Of a stretch of DNA of 64,000 nt, positions 11,075 through 20,146 are shown piece by piece. The notes below the pieces were generated by a model. The model had not been told where the DNA came from. It worked only from the letters and a program-made list of their open reading frames with translations, and made no database searches. Source of the DNA: CAHJWH01 sp965198905 (GTDB lineage Bacteria > Pseudomonadota > Alphaproteobacteria > Caulobacterales > Caulobacteraceae); contig OZ240678.1 of NCBI GenBank assembly GCA_965198905.1, positions 2,108,001 to 2,172,000 of the forward strand, given 5' to 3'. Within the stretch, counting starts at the first letter, position 1. Each line of letters begins with the position of its first letter. The position numbers and the translations under genes are program-made.

Positions 11075-11985
11075 GAGCCGATTTCGCCCGGTTGGAATCA
11101 TGAGGGGTTTTCATAGTGGGCCTGATCTGGTTCAGGGCTGAGGCTGGCGCGGGAGGCCGGCCACCCTGCCCAAGCCGCTGTCGTACGATCTTCGCTCACG
11201 TGTCCTGGCCGCTGTTGATGAGGGCCTGTCGTGCCGCCAAGCGGCGGAGCGCTTCGGGGTAAGCCCGTCCAGCGCCATCCGCTGGAACGCCTTGCGTCGG
11301 AGCAGAGGTGACGCCCGACCACACCCTCAGGGCGGCGACCGGCTTTCACACCGGACCGAGGCGCATGCGGCCTTGATCCACGCCCAAGAACAAGAGCGTC
11401 CCGATATCCAGAAGCGGCGAGAGGAAGGGTTTGAAGGCCAGCTTGAGCTTGATCCACAACGACTGATCTTTATCGATGAGACTTGGGCCTCCACCAACAT
11501 GGCCCGGCGCTATGGTCGCGCACCCCGCGGACAGCGCCTACGCGTCGGCGTGCCTCATGGCCATTGGCTGACCACCACCTTCGTCGCCGGGCTCTGCACG
11601 CGCGGGATCATCGCACCCTTCGTGCTCGACGGGCCTATCAACCGCGACGCCTTCGAGACCTACGTCGCGCGCGTCCTGGCTCCCGCGCTGCGGCCGGGCG
11701 ACGTCGTGATTATGGACAACCTGTCTAGCCACAAAGGGCCGCGCGTCGAAGACATGATCCAGGCCGCAGGCGCGCGCCTACTCTTCCTGCCGCCCTACTC
11801 CCCCGACTTCAATCCCATCGAGCAGGTGTTCGCCAAGCTCAAGGCCCTGCTCCGAAAGGCCGCCGAGCGAAGCGTCGAAGGCCTGTGGACCACCATCGGA
11901 AAACTGCTCGACGCCTTCACCCTGACCGAGTGCGCCAACTACATCGCAAATGCAGGATATGACGCGACTTGAACGAAATCGGCTC
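11075..11985. mobile_element. IS630-family element with intact ends and TA target sites
   Basis: Both ends are visible. The left end GAGCCGATTTCG starts at 11075 and the right end CGAAATCGGCTC finishes at 11985; each is flanked by TA (11073-11074 and 11986-11987), the IS630 target duplication. The element is about 911 bp and carries one plus-strand transposase gene with an internal deletion. The insertion lies exactly in the stop codon of the usp gene, which reads TAG both with and without the element. Confidence 0.85.
11166..11972 (+). pseudogene. IS630-family transposase with internal deletion
   Basis: The frame begins near a CTG at 11166 with SYDLRSRVLAAVDEGLS, RQAAERFGVSPSSAIRW (helix-turn-helix). 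It then runs through QGGDRLSHRTEAHAALIHA directly into QEQERPDIQKRREE. In relatives about 40 residues (the second helical domain, leading up to an R-I-T-R-K-K segment) separate those parts, so DNA has been lost there in frame. The catalytic core is complete: FIDETWAS (first Asp), MDNLSSHKG (second Asp) and PYSPDFNPIEQVFAKLK (Glu). No ATG is visible at the expected start. It is probably inactive because DNA recognition is damaged. Confidence 0.7.
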
Positions 11986-12815
11986 TAGTGGCTGAAGAGG
12001 ACAGGCAGGCTGGACCTGCTGAGAAGGCCTTTAGTGACGCCGCCGAACGACCACTCGCGCAGGCGGGAGTGGCCGTAGGCGCCCGAAACGATCAGGTCGG
12101 CGAGGTTGTCCTCCGCAAAGGCGATCAGGTCGGTGGCGTCGTCGGATGAGCCCCTGGGCGCCTGCTCGGCGATGGCGTTGACGCCGTGGCGCGCCAGACG
12201 GCCAACGACGCTTTGGACGCCATTCCAGACGTCTGCCGCCTCCGACTCGCCCTTGACCTGCACGACGGTCACGCGCTCCGCCCCGCGAAGGAGCTGCATG
12301 GCGTCGGTGACAGCGCGACGCGCCTCGCGTGTGTTCTTCCAGGCGATCACGATCGACTTGCGGCGCAAGCCCATCAGGTCCGTGGGGATGATCAGGACAG
12401 GCAGGCCGGCGGTCAGCAGGACCGCGCCGGGATCGACGGTGCTGGCGTGCGGCCCGCGGCTCGCGCTCGCCACGACAAGGTCGGCGCCGGCCATGCACCC
12501 CTGCATCACCCGGTCCGGATAGTCGTCCCCGGAACGCCAGACCGCTGAGGCGAGCGGACCTGCGATGCGTTCGAACGAGGCCCTGGCCTTCTGCAGGTCC
12601 ATGCTCTCCTGAGCGAGGACCACCTCGGTGAGCGCACCTGCGGCGTAGACGGAGTAGGCCCCGCCGCCGCAGGCGTCCTCGACATAGGGGGGCGCCCGGC
12701 CGCCGACACCGATCAGGCTCGCCGACAGGTCATAGGCCAGATCGACTGCCACTCGCAGCCGCAGGTCGGACTCCGGCGAGTTCTCGACGTGCACGATCAG
12801 GGTCTTGTAGCTCAT
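11985..12815 (-). CDS. Universal stress protein, two Usp domains
   Basis: This 276-residue protein has two tandem Usp folds. The first starts MSYKTLIVHVENSPESDLRL; the second starts RKSIVIAWKNTREARRA and ends with the nucleotide-binding motif GAYGHSRLREWSFGGVTKG. Such tandem proteins are cytoplasmic stress proteins, commonly induced under low oxygen or stationary phase. The start at 12815 has GGGAG about 9 bases upstream; a TTG at 12833 is less likely. Two matches to the repeated CTA[C/G]GTGTTTTC motif lie 27 and 89 bases upstream, so expression is probably controlled with the neighbouring stress island. The stop codon coincides with the target site of the downstream IS630 element. Confidence 0.88.
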   Translation of the reverse strand: MSYKTLIVHVENSPESDLRLRVAVDLAYDLSASLIGVGGRAPPYVEDACGGGAYSVYAAGALTEVVLAQESMDLQKARASFERIAGPLASAVWRSGDDYPDRVMQGCMAGADLVVASASRGPHASTVDPGAVLLTAGLPVLIIPTDLMGLRRKSIVIAWKNTREARRAVTDAMQLLRGAERVTVVQVKGESEAADVWNGVQSVVGRLARHGVNAIAEQAPRGSSDDATDLIAFAEDNLADLIVSGAYGHSRLREWSFGGVTKGLLSRSSLPVLFSH

Positions 12816-12841
12816 CAGCCCATCTCCCAACAATCAGGTGA

Positions 12842-12855
12842 GCGAAAACACGTAG
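12842..12855 (-). promoter_or_regulatory. FixJ-like box upstream of usp (proximal)
   Basis: Read toward the gene it is CTACGTGTTTTCGC, 27 bases before the usp start codon. It differs in one base from the second copy at 12904. Being this close, it may overlap the core promoter or the 5' untranslated region. Confidence 0.5.
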
Positions 12856-12903
12856 AAATTCCGATATCGTCATTGCGCATGGGGCCTCGCTTCAAATAAG
12901 CAT

Positions 12904-12917
12904 CGGAAAACACGTAG
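12904..12917 (-). promoter_or_regulatory. FixJ-like box upstream of usp (distal)
   Basis: Read toward usp it is CTACGTGTTTTCCG, 89 bases before the start. It is a good match to the motif shared with 19470, 20116, 21729 and 23186. Two copies in one promoter, 62 bases apart, suggest cooperative binding. Confidence 0.55.
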
Positions 12918-13015
12918 ATTCGCTCATAGAACCTGAAAGCATGCTGGTGATGGTATAAAGCGATTGAGCAGGCGACGACCTTCAAGGGTCGGACACTCAG
13001 CCTTTAGGAGAAATC

Positions 13016-13234
13016 ATGAGCCGCGCTGACGACGAGCCCCTCGAACGGGTGAAGGCGCAACAGGAACGAACGCTGACCCTCATTCGTGACATAGAGCAGC
13101 GTGGATGGAAGTTCTTCGAGCAGCGTGGCGGCGGCGACCTTAAAGATGTGACTGCACAGCATCTTCAAGACAAGAAACACGATCTTGAGACCTTGGACGA
13201 CATGATGAAGGCCTGGAAGACGGTGTGCGCCTGA
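13016..13234 (+). CDS. Small hypothetical soluble protein
   Basis: A 72-residue, highly charged, helix-rich protein (ERVKAQQERTLTLIRDIEQ, QHLQDKKHDLETLDDMMKA). The ATG at 13016 follows a strong AGGAG ribosome-binding site 7 bases upstream, which is the main reason to call it. No domain is recognised. It is divergent from usp, so the two FixJ-like boxes lie in the shared upstream region, though they are oriented toward usp. Confidence 0.65.
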   Translation: MSRADDEPLERVKAQQERTLTLIRDIEQRGWKFFEQRGGGDLKDVTAQHLQDKKHDLETLDDMMKAWKTVCA

Positions 13235-13283
13235 CCCCGTACGGGTGCGGACCTGCCTCATCGGGCGCCTTGGTCGGGCGTTC

Positions 13284-14300
13284 TCAAGGATGGATGATCG
13301 AGACCTGTGTGCCTGGCGTTACGTCCGAGACGACGACATGCGCATCCAGCTGTTTGGCCAAGGCCTCCACGATCGAGGTGCCGAGCCCCGACTTGGCGCT
13401 CGCCGCATCGTGCGGCATGCCCACACCGTCGTCGCCCACCGATAGCGTCCAGTCATCGCCTTTTGAGCGGTATTTCACGTCGATCCGGCCGTCGCGGTGG
13501 TCCGGGAAGGCGTGCTTCAGCGCGTTGATCACGAGTTCTGTGACGATCAATCCAATGCTCACCGATACGTCAGGGCTCGTCACCGAGGCGTCCGCCTGGA
13601 CATTGATGGCCAGCTGGTCGTGATCCCGGATCATCGAAGCGCCGATGCTGCCGCAAAGATCGGTGAGATACTCGCGCAGGGCGACCTCGCCCAGGGAAGA
13701 GGCGGACAGCTTCTGTTGCACCGCTGCGATCGACATGACGCGGTGGTGGGCGTCCTGCAGATGACCTTGGGTCTCCTTGGAGTCCACGCTGCGGGCGCTC
13801 TGCAGCAGTATGCTGGCGATGATCTGGAGGCTGTTGGCCACCCGGTGCTGCAGTTCTTCCAGCAGGATGGCCTTCTCGCGGACGAGGTCATCCTTCAACT
13901 TCTCGGCGATGCGGGCCTCGGTGACATCGGCCACGGTCAGGAGAAGGCGCGGATGTGCTGCATCGGCGTAATCGAGTTTATGGGCGTTCAGCACCAGCCG
14001 GCGGCTGGCTTGGCCGAACCTCTTTAGATCAATTTCATAGGCTTCGATGGAAGCGTGGCCCGCGATCGTGGCCTTGAGCAGCGACCGCAGCTGCGGGATG
14101 TTCCACTCGCCGCCGCCTAGGACAAAGACAGGATGGGCTACGGCGCGCGCGCGATCGACGTTGAACGCGCGACAGAAGGACGTGCTGACAGAGATCACGC
14201 TCAGATCCCCGTCAAGCAGCAGCAGCGGGGCGTTGGAGGAGTCCACCAAGGCGAGCGCGAGGCTCAGCGCGGCGTCAGGGTGCAGAGCGGGCTCGGCCAT
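13284..14300 (-). CDS. PAS / HisKA_2 sensor histidine kinase
   Basis: This 338-residue cytoplasmic kinase has an N-terminal PAS-like sensory domain (about residues 15-130). Next is a HisKA_2 dimerisation segment, ILLEELQHRVANSLQII, with the phospho-acceptor His152, and a HATPase_c domain with the N box ELVINALKHAFPD and a G box around GDDGVGMP. HisKA_2 kinases are common in alphaproteobacterial stress and light signalling. No response regulator is adjacent; the nearest is the FixJ-type regulator at 20147, which makes it a candidate partner. No transmembrane segment is seen, so the signal is probably intracellular. The PAS domain's cofactor cannot be told. Confidence 0.85.
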   Translation of the reverse strand: MAEPALHPDAALSLALALVDSSNAPLLLLDGDLSVISVSTSFCRAFNVDRARAVAHPVFVLGGGEWNIPQLRSLLKATIAGHASIEAYEIDLKRFGQASRRLVLNAHKLDYADAAHPRLLLTVADVTEARIAEKLKDDLVREKAILLEELQHRVANSLQIIASILLQSARSVDSKETQGHLQDAHHRVMSIAAVQQKLSASSLGEVALREYLTDLCGSIGASMIRDHDQLAINVQADASVTSPDVSVSIGLIVTELVINALKHAFPDHRDGRIDVKYRSKGDDWTLSVGDDGVGMPHDAASAKSGLGTSIVEALAKQLDAHVVVSDVTPGTQVSIIHP

Positions 14301-14510
14301 GACGGCTTCCTGTGCCGCCGACGGCTCGCGGAGCGAAAGCCATGCCGACGAAGCGCCCTTAAAGCCGTAGCGAGAGCTAGGATCTTTAGAGCGGTGGGCG
14401 GCTTATAGCATAGACGGCGGTCGACCTGAGACACATTCCGAGGGATGGGCGGTGAGCGTGGCGGCTTGGCGAGGACCGCGCCGCCGGCCGAGACCGGCGG
14501 CGCCTCGTCT

Positions 14511-15176
14511 TCAGCTGACGACGATGTCGTTCTCGACCGAGGCTGCGCCATAGGCCGCCCACGCCGTCATGCCGGCGGTTTCGCGGTCTTGCAGCGAGGA
14601 GACCTTGCCGGTCAGGGTCACCTTGCCGTCCTTGGCCTTGACGTGGACCAACTCGGGATCGAAGAACCAGGAGCGGTGCAGGGCGTGCTGGATGTTATCG
14701 CTGATGTTCAGCGCATTGGTCTGCGGCTTGATAGTGATCTCGTTCAACACGCCCACCACGCCGGACAGGCGGCGGACGTGCTGGGCGGCGGCCTCCATCT
14801 GGAAGTGGTATTCGACTTGGCCAGTGAGGGTCACGAAGCCCTTCTCAACCTTGACCTTGACGGCGTTCCTGGGAATTTCAGAGTCCCAGGTCAGCTGGCT
14901 GACGGCGGCCGCGGCGATGTCTTCATCGCGGTGCTTCACGTCAAAGGGCAGGCGGACCTCGACCTCCTCAGCGACCGCCTTGACGCCCTTGACGCGCTGG
15001 GCGGCCTTTTCGGCGGCGAGCTTCTCCGCATAGCTCCTGACGTTGCCGGTGAGGGTCACCACGCCGTCGCGGGCGGTGACACCGATGTGGGCCTGCGTCA
15101 CGCTGGGCTCCCAGCTCAGCTCTTCCAAGACCGCCTGCTTGATCTTGTCGTCGGTGATATGTTGGATGTTGGACAT
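14511..15176 (-). CDS. Protein with three BON domains
   Basis: This 222-residue protein consists of three consecutive BON domains of about 70 residues. Each has the signature of a strand then a glycine: DGVVTLTGNVRSY, KGFVTLTGQVEYH and DGKVTLTGKVSSL. BON domains bind phospholipid or envelope components and occur in osmotic and general stress proteins such as OsmY. No export signal is seen at the chosen start (15176, GGAG 8 bases upstream), so it may be cytoplasmic or associate with the inner membrane. It follows the pta-ackA-fabI region in the same direction with a 131-base gap and may belong to the same regulon. Confidence 0.85.
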   Translation of the reverse strand: MSNIQHITDDKIKQAVLEELSWEPSVTQAHIGVTARDGVVTLTGNVRSYAEKLAAEKAAQRVKGVKAVAEEVEVRLPFDVKHRDEDIAAAAVSQLTWDSEIPRNAVKVKVEKGFVTLTGQVEYHFQMEAAAQHVRRLSGVVGVLNEITIKPQTNALNISDNIQHALHRSWFFDPELVHVKAKDGKVTLTGKVSSLQDRETAGMTAWAAYGAASVENDIVVS

Positions 15177-15307
15177 AATAGAACTCCAGGTCATATCGCC
15201 ATATACCGACGACAACCTGGAGGCTATACCGTTCCCGCTCGCGGATGCAGGCTCGGGAACTACGGAGACGGGTCGCCATCGTGCGCAAACGCCAGTCGCG
15301 GACCGCC

Positions 15308-15920
15308 TCACCCCGCGAGGAGATGCTGGCCGCCGTCCACCGGGACGATGACGCCGGTGATGCGGCGGGCGCCCTCGCCCACCAGGAAGGCGGCCAAGGC
15401 GCCGACATCATCGATGTCCACCAGCTGGTGTTCCGGCGCGTCGGCGGCCGCGGCCAGCAGCTCTTCGAAGCGGTCGATGCCGCCGGCCGCGCGGGTGCGG
15501 ATGGCGCCGGGCGAGAGCGCGTTCACCCGGATCATCTTCGGGCCTAGCTCGGCGGCGGCATAGCGCACCGCGCCCTCCAGCGCCGCCTTCACCGGACCCA
15601 TCAGGTTGTAGTGCGGCACCACCCGCTGCGACCCGAAGTAGGTCACCGTGAGCAGGCAACCGCCGGACGCCATCAGCGGCTCCGCCAGCCGCGCCGCGCG
15701 CAGGAAGGAGTGGCAGGACACGTCCATGGCGATGGCGAAGCCCCTCGCGCTGCAGTCCACCACCCGGCCGTGCAGGTCCTCGGCCGAGGCCACACGGTGA
15801 CCGACCGCGCCGATCCGGCCGCCTCCAAGAGACCTGCGGTTCGGCGCCGCCGTCGAACAGGGCGAACTTCAGGCTGGAAGACCCCGTGTTCAGGGTCAGG
15901 ATCGGGCCCTGGACGCTCAC
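15308..15920 (-). pseudogene. Collapsed ackA-fabI: acetate kinase start joined to enoyl-ACP reductase end
   Basis: A GTG at 15920 overlaps the pta stop (GTGA) and opens the acetate kinase N terminus: ILTLNTGSSSLKFALFD, the phosphate-binding strand. After EPQ the similarity breaks. In another frame a short piece GRIGAVGHRV, also acetate-kinase-like, runs without a gap into SAEDLHGRVVDCS. From there to 15308 it is the C-terminal two thirds of a FabI-type enoyl-ACP reductase (YFGSQRVVPHYNLMGPVK with the Tyr-x6-Lys pair; PGAIRTRAAGGI; GVIVPVDGG). Most of ackA (about 330 of 400 residues) and the NAD-binding start of fabI are gone. Order and overlap show an original pta-ackA-fabI operon. Neither product should function, so acetyl phosphate made by Pta would lack its usual kinase here. 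Confidence 0.75.
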
Positions 15921-17320
15921 GCGGGCTGAGCGGCTCTCGCCACCAGCACGCCAAGGGCGCAGGACGCCAGGCGCGTGCCGGCGCTGTCGGCGCGGCTGGT
16001 CAGGATGATTGGGACGTTGCCGCCCATCACCACGCCAGCCGCTTCTGCGCCGGAGAGGAAGTTGAGCTGCTTGGCCAGCATGTTGCCGGTCTCCAGGTTG
16101 GGCGCGACCAGGATGTCCGCCCGTCCCGCCACGGGCGAGACGATGCCCTTCTCCGCCGCGGCCGCCTCGCTGATGGCGTTGTCGAAGCCCAGCGGGCCGT
16201 CCAGCACGCCGCCGGTGATCTGCCCGCGGTCGGCCATCTTGCAGAGCGCCGCGGCATCGAGCGTCGAGGGCAGGCGGCCGCTCACCGTCTCCACGGCCGC
16301 GAGGATGGCTACCCGGGGCGCGGCGATGCCGAGGATATGGGCCAGGTCGATGGCGTTCTGGACGATGCCCGCCTTGTCCATCAGCGTGGGCGAAATGTTG
16401 ATCCCCGCGTCGGTGAGCAGCAGCGGGCGCGGATAGTCCGGCACGTCCATGACGTAGACGGGGCTGATCCGCCGCTTCAGGGGCGTCTCGGCCACTGCGG
16501 CGATCACCGCGTGCATCAGCTCCTCGGTGTGCAGGTCGCCCTTCATCAGCAGCTCGCACCCGCCGTCGCGCGCCAGGGTCGCGCCGAGCGCAGCGGCGGC
16601 CCGGCTGTTGGGCGCATCCACGAAGGTCGCGTCGGCGAGACTAAGGCTCTCCACCGCCGCCAACGCCTTCAGAGCCGCCTCAGGCCCGATGAGGATCGGT
16701 GCGATCAAGCCGGTCTCCGCCCCCGTCAGCGCTGCTCGGAGAGAGGCGGCGTCGCAAGGGTAGACCACTGCCGTCCGTATCCGCACGCCGCCGCAGGCGC
16801 GCATCACGAGCGCCTTCATGGCGTCGTGGCGCTCGACGCGCACCAAGGGCAGGGCGATGCGGGGCCGGCGGACCTTGACGCTCGGCGCGCGGGTCTCCGC
16901 GGCGCCGGTGATCACCGCTTCCCCACGTTGGTTGGTGCAGACGCAGTCGAGCGTCACGTCACCCTTGGGCGGCCGCTTCTCGCGCACGGTCACCGTCGCG
17001 GTGATCGTGTCGCCAATGGCCACGGGGCGCAGAAACCTGAGCGCCTGGCCCATGTAGATCGTTCCTGGCCCCGGCAGCTTGGTGCCGAGCACCGCCGAGA
17101 TAAGGCCAGCGCCCCACATGCCGTGGATGATGACGCCGTGGAACATGTCGGTGGCGGCATACGCCGGATCGACGTGGGCTGGGTTCACGTCGCCTGTCAC
17201 TGAGGCGAACAGGTCGATGTCGCGCTGACAGACGGTGTGGGTCAGGCTCGCGCTCTCGCCAACGACCAGTTCGTCGAAGGTGCGGTTCTCGATGAACAGG
17301 TCCACAGAACCGTCGGCCAT
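15917..17320 (-). CDS. pta: Bifunctional enoyl-CoA hydratase (MaoC) / phosphate acetyltransferase
   Basis: This 467-residue fusion has an N-terminal hot-dog domain of the MaoC type (about 1-150), with DVNPAHVDPAYA and HGMWGAGLISAVLGTKLPG, the (R)-specific enoyl-CoA hydratase signature. The C-terminal phosphate acetyl/butyryl-transferase domain (about 165-460) has LIAPILIGPEAAL, LLMKGDLHTEELMHA, LLTDAGINISPT and GVVMGGNVPIILTSRADS. It would interconvert acyl-CoA and acyl phosphate and can supply hydroxyacyl-CoA from enoyl-CoA. The ATG at 17320 overlaps the stop of the PHA-synthase-like gene, so the two are coupled. A PHA synthase, pta, ackA, fabI order resembles the Sinorhizobium orfA-pta-ackA-fabI operon. 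This gene appears intact. Confidence 0.88.
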   Translation of the reverse strand: MADGSVDLFIENRTFDELVVGESASLTHTVCQRDIDLFASVTGDVNPAHVDPAYAATDMFHGVIIHGMWGAGLISAVLGTKLPGPGTIYMGQALRFLRPVAIGDTITATVTVREKRPPKGDVTLDCVCTNQRGEAVITGAAETRAPSVKVRRPRIALPLVRVERHDAMKALVMRACGGVRIRTAVVYPCDAASLRAALTGAETGLIAPILIGPEAALKALAAVESLSLADATFVDAPNSRAAAALGATLARDGGCELLMKGDLHTEELMHAVIAAVAETPLKRRISPVYVMDVPDYPRPLLLTDAGINISPTLMDKAGIVQNAIDLAHILGIAAPRVAILAAVETVSGRLPSTLDAAALCKMADRGQITGGVLDGPLGFDNAISEAAAAEKGIVSPVAGRADILVAPNLETGNMLAKQLNFLSGAEAAGVVMGGNVPIILTSRADSAGTRLASCALGVLVARAAQPA

Positions 17321-17321
17321 C

Positions 17322-19144
17322 TCAGGCCTCCCGCACGTAGGCGCCGGGCGCGTCGCCGAGCGGTGCGGCGTTCGGCAAGCCCATCCGCGGGGGCGGACCG
17401 GACCCGCTCGTGCGCGCCTTCAGCCACGCGCCCCAGGCCAGCCACCAGGAGCCGTCCTGGGCTGGCGTGTCGTTTTCCCACTCGTCCGGTCCTAGCGTTC
17501 GACCGCTGGCGTCGCGCACCCGCAGGCGGAAGTGGCGGTGGGGATGGCCCGGCTCGCTGACGACGCCGGCGTTGTGGCCGCCCGAGGTCAGGACGAAGCA
17601 GGGCTCGCCGTCGTTCAGCCCGTGCAGCTTGAACACCGAGCGCCAGGGCGCGATGCGGTCGCGCTCCAGTGCCGACGATGAATATCGGCAGGTGCACGTC
17701 GATCATCTCCAGCGGCCGGCCGTCCACCCCGAAACGGCCCTCGGCCAGGTCGTTGTCCAGGAAGAGCGGGCGCAGGTATTCGATGTGCATGCGGGCCGGC
17801 AGGCGCGTGCCGTCGGCGTTCCAGGCCGTCATGTCGCTAGGCGCGTCCGCCTCGCCCAGCAGGTAGTCGTGGACGGCGTGGGACCAGACCAGCTCGTTGG
17901 CCTGCAGCATCTGGAAGGCGCCGGCCATCTGGGTGGGCTCAAGGAGGCCTTGCGTGTCCATCATGTCGCCCAGGAAGGCCAGCTGGTCCTCCGTGATGAA
18001 CAGACGCAGCTCCCCGGCCTCGGTGAAGTCGGTCTGGGCGGCGAACAGCGACAGGCTGGCCAGGCGGGTGTCGCCGTCGCTCGCCATGGCGGCGGCCGCG
18101 ATGTCAGGAGCGTACCGCCGAGGCAGTAGCCCGTGGCGTGGATCTTGGCCGGCCCGCAGATCGCCTGCACCGCGCCGACCGCGGCCATGACGCCCTGGGT
18201 GCGGTAGTCGTCGAGGCTCATATCGCGCATCTCCGCCCCCGGATTGCGCCAGGAGATGGCGAACACCGTATGGCCCTGGCCGACCAGCCAGCGGATCAGA
18301 GAGTTGCCCGGCGAGAGGTCCAGGATGTAGTATTTCATGATCCAGGCTGGCACGATCAGCACCGGCTCCAGCCCAACCTTGGGCGTGGTGGGCGCGTACT
18401 GGATCAACTCCATAAGGGGTTGCGGAACACGACCTTGCCCGGCGTCGCCGCGACATCGACCCCGACCCTGAAGGCGCTTTCCGTGTCGCCATGCGCGGCA
18501 GCTTCATCGCGCAGCAGGTTCTGGACGCCGGCTTCAAGGTTCGCGCCCCCGCTGGCGCGGGTCGCCTCCAGCACCTGGGGATTGAGCCAGGGCAGGTTGG
18601 AGGGCGAGACCAGATCGAGCCATTGCCGCACGCTGAAGGCGACCAGCCGCCGGTGCTGCGGAACGACGCCGGCCGGCTGTCGCGACAGGCTGTCCCACCA
18701 CTCCTCACCCAGCAGCGCCGATTGCGCCAGCAGGGCGTAGGGACCCTTCTCCCAGGCGGCGTCAGAGAAGCGGCGGTCGCCCTCAGGCGGGACGATCGCC
18801 GCCTTGCCGCCGAGCGCCGCCTGTCCCGGCCGCATCCACTGGGTGAAGGCCGAGCGGCCGAGCGCCGCGGTCTCAAATGGCGCGTTGGCCGCGTGGGCGG
18901 CCCAGTCCATGAAGGCGAGGCCCAGCGTGCTGGGCGAGCGGCCTCCAGTGAAACGGCTCTGCCACGCGTGGAGCAGGCGGTCGTAGTCCGCAGGCGTCAG
19001 CGCGCCCTTAAGTTCCGCAGACGGGGCTTGCGCCGGCGGGCTCGAAGCCGCGATGGCTGTAGACGACGGAGTCGCCGCGACCTCTCGCGGGATTTCCGCG
19101 TTGGTCGCTGTAGCCGGCGATCTTTTCTCCAAGGTGTCGGTCAT
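17322..19144 (-). pseudogene. PHA synthase-like (PhaC-type) protein with three frameshifts
   Basis: Four frame segments join into one class I-like poly(3-hydroxyalkanoate) synthase of about 605 residues. The N part starts at 19144 (MTDTLEKRSP) with GEEWWDSLSRQPAG and a typical NLL-D segment. The middle has PAWIMKYYILDLSPGNSLIRW and the catalytic Cys in GYCLGG. The C part has GGHNAGVVSEPG with the catalytic His. Frame changes occur at about 18405-18413 (a C run one short), about 18100 (one G lost after the GYCLGG box) and about 17675 (one extra G). All three are single-base, so the gene may be intact in the cell. It would polymerise hydroxyacyl-CoA into storage polymer. It is coupled to pta and preceded by a small ORF with a FixJ-like box. 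Confidence 0.8.
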
Positions 19145-19409
19145 GATCGGTCGCCGGCGACGGAGGTGCTGACAAGCGAGCGGCCGAGAGGTTCGGGTGC
19201 GTGTCCTGTCGGCCCGAGCCCGGGTAGGTCAGCGTGCCCGCAATCCGGCTCCTCAACATGGTCTCGCCGTCGCCGTGCCGGTGCGCCGCCTGCGCGTAGT
19301 CCTTGCCGACCTCGAAATGCCGTGATGACGGAGGAGCCGATTGAGCCTCGCTGGGTCGGGCGCCGCCTAGGTCAAGCTTCCGAGTGTCGCCAGTCTTGTG
19401 ACCGGACAT
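19008..19409 (-). CDS. Small hypothetical leader gene of the PHA operon
   Basis: Starting from the ATG at 19409 the frame encodes MSGHKTGDTRKLDLGG, then SSRHFEVGKDYAQAAHRHGDGE and further hydrophilic sequence. It overlaps the PHA synthase start by about 136 bases, and the last third looks like antiphase sequence, so the true protein probably ends before 19144, perhaps after another small indel. A FixJ-like box lies 61 bases upstream, which marks this as the first gene of the PHA-pta-ackA-fabI operon. No family is recognised; a phasin-like or regulatory role is possible but unsupported. Confidence 0.45.
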   Translation of the reverse strand: MSGHKTGDTRKLDLGGARPSEAQSAPPSSRHFEVGKDYAQAAHRHGDGETMLRSRIAGTLTYPGSGRQDTHPNLSAARLSAPPSPATDHDRHLGEKIAGYSDQRGNPARGRGDSVVYSHRGFEPAGASPVCGT

Positions 19410-19469
19410 GGCCTCTCCAATGCTGAGTACGGTGCACAAGCTCTAGAGAACGAGGCCGCGCGAGAGACG

Positions 19470-19483
19470 GGGAAAACACCTAG
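19470..19483 (-). promoter_or_regulatory. FixJ-like box upstream of the PHA-pta operon
   Basis: Read toward the operon it is CTAGGTGTTTTCCC, 61 bases before the first ATG (19409). It shares 13 of 14 bases with the box at 20116. Confidence 0.55.
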
Positions 19484-19558
19484 GGCAAGTGACCTGCTAA
19501 GCCACCTTGACGCCGCGAGGGTCTTTCCGCCCATCGACCCGCGAGAGGCTGGTCGGCC

Positions 19559-20059
19559 TCAAAGGGCTGGATTGAGACCCCAGTTGTTCGCCCGCTCGGC
19601 GGTCATCTCGACCATCTCGTCGGCTCCGACCGTGATGGTCTCCGCGTGCCCCAGCCCTTGAGAGAAATCGATGACCGAGATGATGTCGGGCGCCGCACGG
19701 ATCAGCGCCGAGGCGCGCCAGTCGGCCGTCACAGAGGCGAAGTAGCCCGGATGGCGCAGGCTCAGCCGCTTCAGGATGGCGGAGCGGTAAGGTTCGTCGC
19801 GCAGCTCGAAGGCGTGGGCGGCGATGGACAGGCCCTCGATCTCGGTGGGCAGCGCCCGGTCCGCGCCGATGGCGATGGACACGCGATCGTCCTTCAAGAT
19901 GTTCTTGAACTTCTGGCTGGACCGGGAGACGACGAAATAGATGAGCAGGCCGTCGTTGACATAGCTGACGCAGGTCGCCTGCGGCCAGCCGTCCGGCCGA
20001 ACCGTCGCAAGCGCCATGACGCCGTAATCGTTCAAAATTGTGATGGCTGTCTTGTTCAC
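19559..20059 (-). CDS. Pyridoxamine-5'-phosphate-oxidase-like flavoprotein
   Basis: This 166-residue single-domain split-barrel protein has MALATVRPDGWPQATCVSY near the start (the flavin-contact strands), then YFVVSRSSQKFKNILKDDRVSIAIG, the usual second half of the FMN site. Such proteins bind FMN or F420/haem and are often general-stress or redox proteins, not true PNPO. A FixJ-like box is centred about 63 bases upstream, suggesting oxygen or redox control. It lies on the same strand, downstream of the response regulator, but the 88-base gap containing the box suggests its own promoter. Confidence 0.82.
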   Translation of the reverse strand: MNKTAITILNDYGVMALATVRPDGWPQATCVSYVNDGLLIYFVVSRSSQKFKNILKDDRVSIAIGADRALPTEIEGLSIAAHAFELRDEPYRSAILKRLSLRHPGYFASVTADWRASALIRAAPDIISVIDFSQGLGHAETITVGADEMVEMTAERANNWGLNPAL

Positions 20060-20115
20060 CGGCGGCCTCCAAGCCGATCAGCAGGCTAGGCCACCCGACG
20101 TCGCTCCGAGAGCCT

Positions 20116-20129
20116 CGGAAAACACCTAG
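20116..20129 (-). promoter_or_regulatory. FixJ-like box upstream of the PNPOx-like gene
   Basis: Read toward the gene it is CTAGGTGTTTTCCG, 57 bases before the start at 20059 and 18 bases after the end of the response regulator gene. Confidence 0.55.
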
Positions 20130-20146
20130 CCCCGCGCCGCGGGCGT

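Noticed and set aside
15611..17203. 530-residue plus-strand frame opposite pta
   Set aside because: The minus strand encodes an intact MaoC-Pta fusion; the plus frame is low-complexity antisense.
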